Assembly (NCBI RefSeq): GCF_943914685.1
Contig: NZ_CALUCZ010000010.1
Span: 15,408-79,407, forward strand
Length of the DNA stretch: 64,000 bases
DNA from: an uncultured Mobiluncus sp.
GTDB lineage: Bacteria > Actinomycetota > Actinomycetes > Actinomycetales > Actinomycetaceae
Direction of reading: 5' to 3'
Shown: in pieces, positions 41,919-51,487 of the stretch
Layout of the letters: the number at the start of each line of letters is the position of its first letter
Numbering within the stretch: the first letter of the stretch is position 1
Notes under the pieces: model-generated
Database searches by the model: none
Told to the model about the DNA's origin: nothing
The model's input: the letters and a program-made list of their open reading frames with translations, nothing else
Translations under genes and position numbers: made by a program

Positions 41919-43043
41919 ATGACAGGATTACCGCACGCCGCAAATTTGGGGGTAGGACCGACCACCCCGAGCGCTACCGGGGGACGGCACACCGGTACTT
42001 GTGAAGCCGGAACTAAGGCCGGGTCGAACGACAAGGTCGTGCCCGCGCGGAAACTGCCCCACGGCCTGACCCCATTCGTACGTCCCCGCCGGTTGCGCAC
42101 GTCTGTGCCGATGCGTCGCCTGGTGGCGGAAACCCGCTGGAGCCCCGAACAGCTGATCCTGCCCGTATTCGTGCGTGACGGGATTAGCGAACCGGTAGAA
42201 ATTCCCTCCATGCCCGGCCAATACCAGCACACGCCCGAATCTTTGGCGCAGTTGGGCCGGGAAGCGGCGGACGCCGGCATCGGGGGCATGATTGTGTTCG
42301 GAGTCCCCACCGACGCTGACAAAGACGAAACCGGCTCGGCAGCTTGGGACCCCAACGGGATTCAAAACCGGGGCATCGCCGCCCTCGCTGACGCGGTCGG
42401 GGACCAGCTGGTGGTCATGGCCGACACCTGCCTGGACGAGACGACTTCGCACGGGCATTGCGGGCCGCTGCGCCCTGACGGTGTGGTAGACAACGATTGG
42501 GCGGTGTCCTGTTACGCGGCTACGGCGGTGTCACAAGCGCGGGCCGGGGCGGCCGCGGTCGGCCCCAGCGGCATGATGGACGGCCAGGTCGCCGCGATCC
42601 GTGAGGCTTTGGACGAGGCCGGGTACAGTGACGTGGCGATTATGGCCTACTCCGCCAAATATGCGTCCGGCCTGTTCGGGCCGTTTCGGGACGCGGTCGG
42701 TTGCGCCCTGAAAGGCGACCGGCGCACCTATCAGCAAGACCCCGCCAACCGCCGTGAGGGACTGCGCGAAACCCTGCTGGACATCGAGGAAGGCGCCGAC
42801 ATGGTGATGGTTAAGCCCGCCTCGCTGTACCTGGACGTGCTGGCTGACGTGGCCGCGGCTTCACCAGTGCCGGTGGCCGCCTACCAGGTGTCTGGCGAAT
42901 ACGCGATGATTGAGGCGGCAGCCGCCAATGGCTGGATTGACCGTTCTCGCGTCATCGACGAGTCCCTGACCTCGATTGTTCGGGCCGGAGCGGACATTGT
43001 GTTGACGTACTATGCGATTGAGGCGGCGCAAGGCTTGGCCTAA
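41919..43043 (+). CDS. hemB: Porphobilinogen synthase (delta-aminolevulinate dehydratase)
   Basis: 374 residues. Schiff-base lysines are in MAYSAKYASGLFGPFRDA and MVMVKPASLYLD. The metal site reads DTCLDETTSHGHCG, with Asp in place of the middle zinc cysteine, the mixed type often seen in actinobacteria. About 50 extra N-terminal residues (MTGLPHAANLGVG and Gly/Thr/Lys-rich sequence) precede the family start RPRRLRTSVPMRRLV. The ATG at 41919 follows TAGGGGAAAA, so the extension is probably translated; it is nine bases after hemD. It condenses two aminolevulinates. Confidence 0.95.
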   Translation: MTGLPHAANLGVGPTTPSATGGRHTGTCEAGTKAGSNDKVVPARKLPHGLTPFVRPRRLRTSVPMRRLVAETRWSPEQLILPVFVRDGISEPVEIPSMPGQYQHTPESLAQLGREAADAGIGGMIVFGVPTDADKDETGSAAWDPNGIQNRGIAALADAVGDQLVVMADTCLDETTSHGHCGPLRPDGVVDNDWAVSCYAATAVSQARAGAAAVGPSGMMDGQVAAIREALDEAGYSDVAIMAYSAKYASGLFGPFRDAVGCALKGDRRTYQQDPANRREGLRETLLDIEEGADMVMVKPASLYLDVLADVAAASPVPVAAYQVSGEYAMIEAAAANGWIDRSRVIDESLTSIVRAGADIVLTYYAIEAAQGLA

Positions 43044-43130
43044 GCCGAAACCGTGCCACGGTCAGCGAGCCGAAAAGGTGACCCGAAAGAACTTGTGACA
43101 ATGTCGTCTCACCACCCAAAGGAGGGCAAA

Positions 43131-44540
43131 ATGACAACGAATGCTGATTTGTTTGCGGCGGCACAAGCCGTCATTCCCGGCGGGGTCGATTCTCCCGTCC
43201 GCGCCTACGGTTCGGTTGGGGGCGTGCCGGCTTTCGTGACTCGCGCGAAAGGTCCGCGCGTGTGGGACGCGGAAGGTCACGAGTTCGTTGACCTGGTTTG
43301 TTCCTGGGGGCCGATGCTGCTGGGTCACGCTGATGAACGGGTGGTCGAGGCCGTGACGCGCGCGGCCGAGGCAGGTCTCAGTTTTGGCGCGCCCACCGAG
43401 TCGGAAACCTTGCTGGCCGAGGCAATCCGCCAACGGGTGCCGCTGGCGGAAAAGGTCCGGTTTGTTTCGACCGGGACCGAAGCGACCATGACCGCTATCC
43501 GCCTGGCGCGGGGGGCGACCGGGCGGGATTTGATTATCAAGTTCGCCGGCAACTATCACGGGCACTCTGACGGTTTGCTCAGCGAAGCCGGTTCCGGGGT
43601 CGCCACCGGCGGTTTGCCCTCCAGTGCGGGAGTACCGGCGGGAATTTCGGCCCTGACCCTGGTGGTGCCCTACAACAATGTGAAAGCGGTGCAGGAAGTG
43701 TTTGCCCGGCGCGGTTCCGAGATTGCCGCGGTCATTGTGGAAGGCGCTGCCGCAAATATGGGTGTCGTGGCGCCACGGGCCGGATTCCTGCCCGAAATTT
43801 CCCGACTGTGTCGCGAGTACGGGGCGTTGATGATTCAAGACGAGGTGCTGACTGGGTTTCGGGTGTCGCCGTCGGGCTGGTGGGGGTTGTCCACCGGGCG
43901 GGAATATTTGGAAAGTCCGGAGGGCACCACGTCCGGGCCGGCGGGACTGTTCCCGGTAGGGGTCGCTGCCCAAAACGAGGGTGTGACTTTTGGCGAGTTT
44001 TGGACCCCGGACTTGTTGACTTTCGGCAAGGTCATCGGGGGAGGCATGCCCCTGGCGGCTCTTGGGGGTCGCGCCGAACTGATGGATCAGCTCGCGCCTC
44101 TCGGCCCGGTCTATCAGGCCGGAACCCTGAGCGGTAATCCGCTGTCTTGTGCGGCCGGCTTGGCTACTTTACAAGGTGCCGACAACAATGTGTATGGCAA
44201 GGTCGATGCGGTGGCTGACACGATTGCGGGTGCTCTGGACGCGGCGTTGAAACGCGAGGGAGTGCCCCACTTCATCGGGCGGGCCGGGTCGCTGTTCTCC
44301 GTGTTCTTTTCCGAGACTCCCGTCATCGATTATGTCGGTGCGAAAGCCCAGGAAACCTGGCGGTTCGCCCCGATGTTTTGGGAGTTTTACCGGCAAGGCG
44401 TCATGCTGCCGCCCTCTGTGTTTGAAGCCTGGTTTGTGTCCGCGGCCCACTTCGGTGACGACGGAGCCATCAACCGGATTCTGGACGCGATTCCGGCCGC
44501 GGCGAAAGCTGCCGCCACCGCACAGGCGCCCCAGGCCTAA
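43131..44540 (+). CDS. hemL: Glutamate-1-semialdehyde 2,1-aminomutase
   Basis: 469 residues; PLP enzyme making 5-aminolevulinate. Signatures: ADLFAAAQAVIPGGVDSPVR, FVSTGTEATMTAIRLARG, FAGNYHGHSDGLLSEAGSG, IQDEVLTGFRV and the PLP lysine in LLTFGKVIGGGMPLAALGG. A 30-residue loop after the DEVLTGFR region (LESPEGTTSGPAGLFPVGVA) is extra relative to many homologues. The ATG at 43131 follows AAAGGAGGGCAAA; an earlier in-frame start at 43053 is rejected. It ends the haem biosynthesis run. Confidence 0.95.
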   Translation: MTTNADLFAAAQAVIPGGVDSPVRAYGSVGGVPAFVTRAKGPRVWDAEGHEFVDLVCSWGPMLLGHADERVVEAVTRAAEAGLSFGAPTESETLLAEAIRQRVPLAEKVRFVSTGTEATMTAIRLARGATGRDLIIKFAGNYHGHSDGLLSEAGSGVATGGLPSSAGVPAGISALTLVVPYNNVKAVQEVFARRGSEIAAVIVEGAAANMGVVAPRAGFLPEISRLCREYGALMIQDEVLTGFRVSPSGWWGLSTGREYLESPEGTTSGPAGLFPVGVAAQNEGVTFGEFWTPDLLTFGKVIGGGMPLAALGGRAELMDQLAPLGPVYQAGTLSGNPLSCAAGLATLQGADNNVYGKVDAVADTIAGALDAALKREGVPHFIGRAGSLFSVFFSETPVIDYVGAKAQETWRFAPMFWEFYRQGVMLPPSVFEAWFVSAAHFGDDGAINRILDAIPAAAKAAATAQAPQA

Positions 44541-44584
44541 ACCCAGGCGCAAACCATCCCTCACAACTATTGAAAGCAAAACAA

Positions 44585-46042
44585 ATGGTTACTGAATTTC
44601 CCACCGAACACGTTGATTTAGGGGCGCTGAGCCCGGCGATTGCCCTCGGTTCATTGGACGGACGATACCGCGGGGTCGTGTCCCCGCTGGTGGACTGGTT
44701 TTCCGAAGCGGCGGTCAATCGGGCCCGCCTGTTCGTCGAGATTGAGTGGCTCATTTGGCTCACAGACCAGGAAGTACTGGACGGCGCGCCGGTGTTGAGC
44801 GCGGCGGAAAAAACGTATTTGCGCAGTCTGGTCGGGACTTTCGGGGCGGACGAAATCGCTACGCTGAGTCAAACCGAAGCGAAAACCAAGCATGACGTGA
44901 AAGCGGTGGAATACCTGTTGAAGTCCGCCCTTGAGGCCGCCCCGGAGGCATTAGGCGGAACGGAAGGCCAGGCACTGCCGAGCCTGAAAGAAATGGTGCA
45001 CATCTTCTGCACTTCCGAGGACATCAACAACCTGACCTACGCGATTTTGATTAAACACGGGGTGGGACGCGTGTGGCTGCCCGCCGCCCGCGCCCTGCAA
45101 ACCCAAATCACCGACCTTGCCCGGGAAAACGCGCAAGTGCCGATGCTGGCTCACACCCACGGACAGCCCGCCACCCCCACCACCTTGGGACATGAACTGG
45201 CCGTGTTTGCTTGGCGTATGAACCGTCAGCTGAAACGTGTCGAAACCCAGGAATACTTGGGCAAAATCAACGGTGCGACCGGCGATTTTGCGGCGCACAC
45301 GGTGGCGGTACCAGGAGCAGATTGGGCGGCGCTGTCGCGCGGATTTGTTGAGGACCGGCTCGGACTGACCTGGAACCCGCTGACCACCCAGATTGAATCC
45401 CACGACTATCAAGCGGAACTTTATGCGACGGTCACGCACTTTAACCGCATCGCCCACAACCTCGCCACCGACATTTGGACCTATATTTCTCTGCGGTATT
45501 TTGCCCAGGATTTGGCGGCGCAAGGTTCGACCGGGTCCTCGACCATGCCGCATAAAATCAACCCGATTCGGTTCGAAAACGCCGAAGCGAACCTCGAGAT
45601 TTCCTCCGGCCTGTTTGAGGTGCTGGAACAGACCCTGGTTACGACCCGGATGCAGCGCGACCTCACCGATTCCACTACCCAGCGCAATATCGGCACCGCG
45701 TTTGGCCACTCCCTGCTGGCAATCGATAATCTGCGGCGCGGACTGGCCGGTCTGAAAGTTGACGCAGCCGTGATGGCAGCCGATTTGGACGACAACTGGG
45801 AAGTGCTGGGCGAAGCGGTCCAACAGACCATGCGCGTGGCGGGGATTGCCGGAGTTTCCGGCATGGATAACCCCTATGAGCGTTTGAAAGAGCTGACCCG
45901 CGGACACAAGGTGGACGGGGCTCGAATGCGACAGTTCATCGCCGACCTGGGGCTTCCCCCAGAGCAAACCGCACGTTTGCAGGCCCTGACCCCCGCGACC
46001 TACACCGGGCTGGCCGCCCAGCTGGTCGACTATCTCGAATAA
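44585..46042 (+). CDS. purB: Adenylosuccinate lyase
   Basis: 485 residues; releases fumarate from SAICAR and adenylosuccinate in purine synthesis. Signature GSSTMPHKINPIRFENAE, with THGQPATPTTLGHELAVF, TSEDINNLTYAI, and KTKHDVKAVEYLL. The N-terminus LGSLDGRYRGVVSPLVDWFSE is that of the E. coli-like PurB group rather than the shorter Bacillus-like form. The ATG at 44585 has GAAAG upstream. It follows hemL by 44 bases and may be cotranscribed with it. Confidence 0.95.
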   Translation: MVTEFPTEHVDLGALSPAIALGSLDGRYRGVVSPLVDWFSEAAVNRARLFVEIEWLIWLTDQEVLDGAPVLSAAEKTYLRSLVGTFGADEIATLSQTEAKTKHDVKAVEYLLKSALEAAPEALGGTEGQALPSLKEMVHIFCTSEDINNLTYAILIKHGVGRVWLPAARALQTQITDLARENAQVPMLAHTHGQPATPTTLGHELAVFAWRMNRQLKRVETQEYLGKINGATGDFAAHTVAVPGADWAALSRGFVEDRLGLTWNPLTTQIESHDYQAELYATVTHFNRIAHNLATDIWTYISLRYFAQDLAAQGSTGSSTMPHKINPIRFENAEANLEISSGLFEVLEQTLVTTRMQRDLTDSTTQRNIGTAFGHSLLAIDNLRRGLAGLKVDAAVMAADLDDNWEVLGEAVQQTMRVAGIAGVSGMDNPYERLKELTRGHKVDGARMRQFIADLGLPPEQTARLQALTPATYTGLAAQLVDYLE

Positions 46043-46048
46043 GCGTGC

Positions 46049-46074
46049 TCAGCCCACTAAACAGGGCTGATTCT
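46049..46074 (+). terminator. Weak terminator after purB
   Basis: TCAGCCC (46049-46055) pairs with GGGCTGA (46064-46070), but the following T tract is poor. Confidence 0.4.
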
Positions 46075-46174
46075 GGTCACGCTGGGCGGGAATAATTCGG
46101 CGCAACCGGTGGTTAGAATAGACAGTGGCCCTACAAACGGCCAATATCGCGAAACAGCAACGAAAGGAACCCTA

Positions 46175-46399
46175 ATGGCAACCCTCACCATGAACCTCGA
46201 CGGACTGACTTGTGACATGTGCGTCAAACACATCACCGCTGACCTCAGCGACCTAGCGGGCGTTGAGCGCGTTGAAGTGGTGCGTGACGAGGGCCGCGGG
46301 GTCGCTACCGTGACTGGCGAAAGCCTGCCCTCCGACCAGGTCCTCACCGAAACTGTGCAGGACGCCGGCAACTACCGCGTCGTGTCCATCGACCGGTAG
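46175..46399 (+). CDS. copZ: CopZ-like copper chaperone (HMA domain)
   Basis: 74 residues forming one HMA domain with beta-alpha-beta pattern and the metal site LTCDMCVKH near residues 11-19 (CxxC). It lacks the usual Met before TC (GLTC rather than GMTC). AAAGGAAC precedes the ATG at 46175; an earlier in-frame start at 46109 is rejected. Its position just upstream of the copper ATPase supports delivery of Cu(I) to that pump. Confidence 0.88.
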   Translation: MATLTMNLDGLTCDMCVKHITADLSDLAGVERVEVVRDEGRGVATVTGESLPSDQVLTETVQDAGNYRVVSIDR

Positions 46400-46461
46400 T
46401 TGTTTCCGGAGCCGTCTCAAGTGGTGGTGTGAGGACGGCGAGAGGTCGACCCGGTGGTTTG

Positions 46462-48945
46462 ATGACACACAACGAAACGACAGTTAGTCCCTCCGCTGAC
46501 CCGGCGGTGGATCCGGCGCTGGACCCGACCGGGTTGCGCCGGAAAGACCTGGGGCGTCGCCTGGTGGTGGCCGTGATTTTTGGTCTGCCGGTGATGGCGA
46601 TTTCCATGCTGGAAGTCCTGCAGTTCCCGGCCTGGCAGTGGGTTGTAGGTGTTTGCAGCCTGCCGGTGGTGGGCTGGGCCGCCGCACCGTTTCACCGCGG
46701 GGCTCTGCGGGCGGCACGAGGGGGGTCCACCACGATGGACACCCTGGTCGCGTTGGGAGTGAGCGTGGCGACGCTGTACTCCTGGGGGGCGCTGATTTTC
46801 ACCCCCGCCGGCCGTATCGGCATGACCATGAACATGAGCCTGAACCCGCTCGCGGCAGCGCACGAAACGGGACCCGGCGGCGAAATCTTTTTCGAAACCG
46901 CCGTGATGATTACCGTATTCTTGCTGACCGGACGGTATTTGGAGGCCCGAGCCAAGTCCTCGGCAACCTCGGCGCTACGCGCCTTGCTGTCCCTAGGGGC
47001 AAAACAGGCCGTGCGCGTCACTCGCCCCGGCGACCCTCGTGACACGACCACGCCTTGGGAAACTGAAACTATCGACGTCGCCGCGCTCCAGCCGGGGGAC
47101 TACTTTTTGGTACCAGCCGGGGAAAAAATCGCCACCGACGGCATCGTTTTCGAGGGACATTCCACCGTTGACGAATCCATGCTGACCGGCGAACCTATCC
47201 CGGTCGAAAAATCCGTGGGCGATAGTGTGACCGGCGCCACCATCAACGTCCAAGGCCTGCTGGTCGTCCAGGCCACCAAGGTCGGTGCGGAAACGAAACT
47301 GGCCCAAATCACCCGGCTGGTGACCCGCGCTCAAGCCGAGAAAGCCCCGGTTTCCCGCCTAGCGGACCGAGTGTCGGCGGTGTTCGTCCCGGTGGTAATC
47401 GTCCTGGCTGTCCTGACTTTCGCGCTGTGGCTGGGACGCGGACAACCGTTCCCTGCCGCTTTCACCGCCGGGGTATCAGTGCTGGTCATCGCCTGTCCGT
47501 GCGCGTTGGGGTTGGCGACCCCGATGGCCTTGCTGGTCGGGTCCACCCGGGCGTCCCGCGCGGGTATCCTGCTGAAAGGCCCCCAGATTCTGGAGGAAAC
47601 CCGGCGCATCAACACCCTGGTCATGGACAAAACCGGCACGCTGACCAGCGGGGAAATGCGCCTGGAGGACGTGACGGTGTCCGCTCCGAGGACCGCGGAC
47701 ATGGCGTCGCCCTCGGACACCGAGGCTCTCGCGTTGGCGGCTGCACTAGAGACAGGATCTCCCCACCCGATTGGAAAAGCCCTGGTCGCGGCGGCAAAAG
47801 CGAGGGACTGCGGGAGTGGACCCGCCGCCTTGACCGGATTCGCCACGTTCATCGGACGCGGCGCCGGGGGTTTCGTAGACGGCGTCGCCTATGCGATTGG
47901 GAAACCGGAGTGGCTCACGGCGATGGGCGCGGACATTCCCCCGGAGCTAGCTGCGGCGATTGGGGCCGCCCAGTCACAAGGGCGGACCGTGGCGGTGTTG
48001 GCTACGGGTGCGGACTGGTCGTCACAAGTTTCCGGGGACGCCTGTCCGGTGTTGCCAGGTGAGCCGGCCGGTAACGGGCAGCTGGCGGCGGGGAGAGCCA
48101 GTAGGGAAATGACCTTGAAAGTCACGGGAATGACCTGCGCGTCTTGCGTGGCGCGAGTGGAAAAGCGGCTCAATAAACTCGATGGGGTTTCGGCCTTAGT
48201 GAACCTCCCCTTAGAAATCGCCACCGTGACTCTCACCGCGGATATCCCGGCTGAAACCCTGATTGCGCAGGTCGAAAAGGCCGGGTACGGGGCCAGTTTG
48301 CTGGACAGTGCGGGAACCGCGGCCGAACCGGGCCGGCGCAGCGAAAACAATGCCGCGGCGGTGGCGGGAGACCTGGTGCAGGCCCGAGCCCTCGCCGTGT
48401 TTACGTTCAGCGACCCGGTCAAACCCGAAGCCGCACACACGGTAGCCGGCTTGAAAGCGGCCGGTATCGAAACCGTCCTGCTGACCGGGGATCAGAGCGA
48501 ACCGGCGCATAGGGCGGCCGACCAGGCCGGAATCGAAACGGTCGTGGCAGGGGTCAGCCCGGAAGGCAAGGTCGACGCTATCCGGGAACTGCAAGACGCC
48601 GGGAAAATCGTGGCGATGGTCGGGGACGGTGTCAACGATGCAGCCGCTCTGGCCGCCGCCGACCTGGGGATTGCCCTGGCCACCGGCACCGATGCGGCTA
48701 TCGGTGCCGCAGACATCACCCTGGTGAACCCCAGTTTGGGGGCCATCACCCAGGCCATAAACGTGTCTCGAGCCACCTTGAGAAACATCAAAGAGAACCT
48801 GGCCTGGGCTTTTGGTTACAACATTGTGGCCATACCCCTGGCGGCCGCGGGGATGTTGAATCCGGGTCTGGCGGGGGCTTTCATGGCGTCCAGCTCGGTG
48901 CTGGTGGTGCTGAACTCCCTGCGCCTAAACCGCGTCCACCTGTGA
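46462..48945 (+). CDS. copA: Copper P1B-ATPase with HMA domain inserted in the nucleotide-binding region
   Basis: 827 residues from the ATG at 46462 (an in-frame GTG at 46429 is possible). Order: eight membrane segments in all, TGE in STVDESMLTGEPIP (about 242), CPC in VIACPCALGLATP (about 345), DKTGTLTSGEM (389), HP in SPHPIGKALV (about 435), then an HMA domain (about 549-615, MTLKVTGMTCASCVARVEKR), then TGDQ (about 675), MVGDGVNDAAAL (about 720) and the P1B-1 motifs FGYN and MASSSV near the end. The N-terminus has no HMA. The HMA splits the strand GRTVAVLATG from ALAVFTFSDPVK, where normal CopA is continuous. It should export Cu(I); CopZ is encoded just before it. Confidence 0.92.
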   Translation: MTHNETTVSPSADPAVDPALDPTGLRRKDLGRRLVVAVIFGLPVMAISMLEVLQFPAWQWVVGVCSLPVVGWAAAPFHRGALRAARGGSTTMDTLVALGVSVATLYSWGALIFTPAGRIGMTMNMSLNPLAAAHETGPGGEIFFETAVMITVFLLTGRYLEARAKSSATSALRALLSLGAKQAVRVTRPGDPRDTTTPWETETIDVAALQPGDYFLVPAGEKIATDGIVFEGHSTVDESMLTGEPIPVEKSVGDSVTGATINVQGLLVVQATKVGAETKLAQITRLVTRAQAEKAPVSRLADRVSAVFVPVVIVLAVLTFALWLGRGQPFPAAFTAGVSVLVIACPCALGLATPMALLVGSTRASRAGILLKGPQILEETRRINTLVMDKTGTLTSGEMRLEDVTVSAPRTADMASPSDTEALALAAALETGSPHPIGKALVAAAKARDCGSGPAALTGFATFIGRGAGGFVDGVAYAIGKPEWLTAMGADIPPELAAAIGAAQSQGRTVAVLATGADWSSQVSGDACPVLPGEPAGNGQLAAGRASREMTLKVTGMTCASCVARVEKRLNKLDGVSALVNLPLEIATVTLTADIPAETLIAQVEKAGYGASLLDSAGTAAEPGRRSENNAAAVAGDLVQARALAVFTFSDPVKPEAAHTVAGLKAAGIETVLLTGDQSEPAHRAADQAGIETVVAGVSPEGKVDAIRELQDAGKIVAMVGDGVNDAAALAAADLGIALATGTDAAIGAADITLVNPSLGAITQAINVSRATLRNIKENLAWAFGYNIVAIPLAAAGMLNPGLAGAFMASSSVLVVLNSLRLNRVHL

Positions 48946-49068
48946 TTTCGCCAGGTTTTTAGGCGTGTGGCACCGCGGCGCGAACCGGGTGGTACTCAAT
49001 TTTTTGGCGGATTGGCGCTGGGCGTAAAGACGCTAGACTAAGGGAGGCCAGCGAAGGGACGGTGCAAA

Positions 49069-50490
49069 GTGGCTTCTGAGAATGATGCTGACGCTTTGAC
49101 GCCGGCGCGGCGCAAACGAGTGCTGTTGGTGTGCTCGATGACCGTCGTGTGTACCCAGCTGTATCTGAACGCGATGAACGTGACCTTACCGGCGATTCGG
49201 GCGGATTTGCACGCCAGTACCGGGGAGCTGCAGTGGTCTTTGAACATTTATGCCCTGGCTTTGGCGGCCATGCTGATGGTGACCGGAGCTTTGGGTGACC
49301 GTTTCGGACGCCGCCGCACCATGATTGTGGGCATGGCGACTTTCACGGTTGGTACCGTGCTGGCTGGAGCCGCGTGGGTGCCGCTGGTGCTGATAGTCGG
49401 CCGCGGCTTGCAAGGGCTGGGAGCCTGTATGCTGCCGGTTATCAGCCTCGCGGTCATCAACGAGGTGTTTCGCGACCCGGTGGAACGCGCGAAAGCCATC
49501 GGGTTTTGGAATGCGCTGCTCGGAGTCGGTTTAGCCGCCGGACCGGTGTTGGCTGGAGCCTTGGTGACCTGGGTCGATTGGCGCGCCGTGTTTTGGGCGC
49601 CTCTCCCGCTGCTGGCGTTGACCCTGGCAGGCATCATTCGGGAAGTCCCCGAATCGCGTGATGAAACCGGGCGCCGCTTGGATATTCCCGGCCAAATTTT
49701 GACCGCGGTACTCATGGGTGCCCTGACTTATGACATCATCAGTTTCGGGGAAGGCATTTTTGGTCTACGCGAGTGGGTTCTGGCGGGGATATTTGTGGCG
49801 GCCTCCCTCGGTTTCGTGTGGCGAGAAACCCACACGCCCTGGCCAATGCTAGATTTTCGTTACTTCCGTTCCGTTCCTTTCCTCGGGTCGCTATCCATCA
49901 TGGAGTTCGTCTTCATTACCCACGGCGGTTTCATGTTCGTGTTTGCCCTCTACCTGCAGCTTGACCTGGGTTTCACCCCGTTGCAGGCCGGGTTGATGAT
50001 GCTGCCCCTGGCGCTTGCCAACACGGTAGCGGCCGTCGCGGCGGGACGTATCGTCGCCGCGGGCAACTACCGTGCAGCGTTCCTGGTGGCTGGCATCGGC
50101 ACCTTGCTGTTGGGCGTCTGCCTGCTGCCCCTGAACAGCACCGGCCCGGTCGTGTTGCTGTTTGTAGCCACAACCTTGGCCGGTGTGGTGTTGGCATTTA
50201 CGAATATGCCGGTGACGAACCGGGTGCTGGCGGCCATGCCGGAAAGCCAGGCCGGGGTCGCTTCCGCCACGACTTCCACCGCCCGCCAAATCGGCATGTC
50301 CCTGGGCATTGCAGGCTTCGGCGCGTTCATGAACCTGGGGGTAGCGCGTGGCCTGCCCATTCACGAGGCCGCCCACCCGGCTTGGTACATCACCATCGCC
50401 CTGGGGGCGGCGGTAGCAGTCATTGCGGTGGTGGCCACGACCGGTTGGGCGCGCGGCACCGCCGCCCGAGTGCGCCAAAGCCTCAGCTGA
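49069..50490 (+). CDS. MFS drug exporter, DHA2 (EmrB/QacA) type
   Basis: 473 residues with about 14 membrane segments. Motif A is GALGDRFGRRRTMIVGM, the N-terminus has LNAMNVTLPAIRADL and ELQWSLNIYALALAA typical of 14-TMS proton antiporters, and motif C-like GFWNALLGVGLAAGPVLAGAL is in segment five. The start is GTG at 49069 with AGGGA upstream. It is separated from copA by 120 bases. Substrates are not predictable. Confidence 0.9.
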   Translation: MASENDADALTPARRKRVLLVCSMTVVCTQLYLNAMNVTLPAIRADLHASTGELQWSLNIYALALAAMLMVTGALGDRFGRRRTMIVGMATFTVGTVLAGAAWVPLVLIVGRGLQGLGACMLPVISLAVINEVFRDPVERAKAIGFWNALLGVGLAAGPVLAGALVTWVDWRAVFWAPLPLLALTLAGIIREVPESRDETGRRLDIPGQILTAVLMGALTYDIISFGEGIFGLREWVLAGIFVAASLGFVWRETHTPWPMLDFRYFRSVPFLGSLSIMEFVFITHGGFMFVFALYLQLDLGFTPLQAGLMMLPLALANTVAAVAAGRIVAAGNYRAAFLVAGIGTLLLGVCLLPLNSTGPVVLLFVATTLAGVVLAFTNMPVTNRVLAAMPESQAGVASATTSTARQIGMSLGIAGFGAFMNLGVARGLPIHEAAHPAWYITIALGAAVAVIAVVATTGWARGTAARVRQSLS

Positions 50491-50677
50491 GTGCGCGCCC
50501 GGTGAGGACTTCCAGGTCTACCAGAACCACGCCCTGTGGCATGACCAGCAGAACCGGCAGAACCGGCAAACTCGCAAGAATCGCCCGTCCCCCAGCTCTG
50601 CCAGAGTGCTAATCCTGCCAGACCTACCAGAGCCTCAAGCTAGTTGCCAGCCCTGCCAGAACCGCGCGCCCAACCCC
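50491..50677. other. Spacer with repeated TCTGGCAG-like words
   Basis: Between the drug exporter and the Tad operon end. On the minus strand TCTGGCAG or TCTGGTAG occurs about five times with irregular spacing, along with GGTTCTGCCGG. No gene, no clear terminator. Confidence 0.45.
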
Positions 50678-51067
50678 CTAGCCCAGGAATTCCGGTCCGG
50701 CTCGGGAGGTCGACTGCGCCTCTGGCACCAGCCCGATTTTCAACGGTTTCGCCACCCGAACGGTCACCATCCACCCGGAAACCGTGCAAGTCTCCAGGTG
50801 AGAGCCGTTCTTGGTGGCGTATTCCCCGGCGGTCACGCAACCGTCCCCACCGGTCAACACCGCGGTTGCCCCCGCAATGGCAGCCAAATCGCTGGCCTGA
50901 TGAGCGGCAGTGGCACCAGCCGCAGCCACCCCGACTTGTGCCAAACCCAAGGTCAAAGCCAGCCCCAACAGAATCAGCCCCAATGCCATAATCGTTCCTG
51001 AGCCACGCTCCTCACGCAGTCTCTCCCGGAGCGACCCCGGACCAGCGGTTTCACCATGAATCTTCAC
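50678..51067 (-). CDS. TadE-like protein of the Tad locus (Rv3654c type)
   Basis: 129 residues. It has a basic N-terminus, the motif EERGSGTIMALGLILLGLAL with one membrane helix, then the family stretch HQASDLAAIAGATAVL and a Cys pair in the exposed part (GDGCVTAGEY, LETCTVSGW). This matches the short TadE-like proteins that close actinobacterial Tad operons, presumed minor pilins. The start is GTG at 51067, overlapping the previous gene by 17 bases. Confidence 0.82.
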   Translation of the reverse strand: MKIHGETAGPGSLRERLREERGSGTIMALGLILLGLALTLGLAQVGVAAAGATAAHQASDLAAIAGATAVLTGGDGCVTAGEYATKNGSHLETCTVSGWMVTVRVAKPLKIGLVPEAQSTSRAGPEFLG

Positions 51068-51485
51068 GAGGAATCACCGCCTGGGCTTTAGCGCTCATAC
51101 CGAGCATTCCGAGCATCGCGGGCATTTTTTTGGTAGCGCTGCACTGCACGTCTTTGCCTGTAGTGCTGACGCTCACCGCACCAGCCGAGCCTCCGGCTCC
51201 CCCCAGCAACCGATTACCGGCCGCCACCGCTGCCGCGCTGTCCTCACCAATCGCCACCGACCGGCAAGCCGCCCGCGCCGCCGCGTTGACCTGGACACCA
51301 GCCATTCCGGCTGCCCCGGTCAAGGCTAGAGCCACCACAATCATGATGACTGCGGGAAAGGTCAGCGCGAGCTCGGTCGTAACCATCCCGTTTTCCGAAC
51401 TGAGGCGCCGCCCGCGAGCCAGCCAGCGGCGTACCAGGCGCCGACTGAACTGTTGACGCCAACCTTTCCCGACATTCATCATCAT
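51051..51485 (-). CDS. TadE-family pilus minor protein
   Basis: 144 residues from the first of three consecutive ATG codons. A basic N-terminus (RRLVRRWLARGRR) is followed by ENGMVTTELALTFPAVIMIV, the TadE signature with Gly-x3-TE and a membrane helix, then AARAACRSVAIGED. It is five bases after the pilin stop, so translation is probably coupled. Minor pilin or assembly role inferred from family. Confidence 0.85.
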   Translation of the reverse strand: MMMNVGKGWRQQFSRRLVRRWLARGRRLSSENGMVTTELALTFPAVIMIVVALALTGAAGMAGVQVNAAARAACRSVAIGEDSAAAVAAGNRLLGGAGGSAGAVSVSTTGKDVQCSATKKMPAMLGMLGMSAKAQAVIPREDSW

Positions 51486-51487
51486 GT

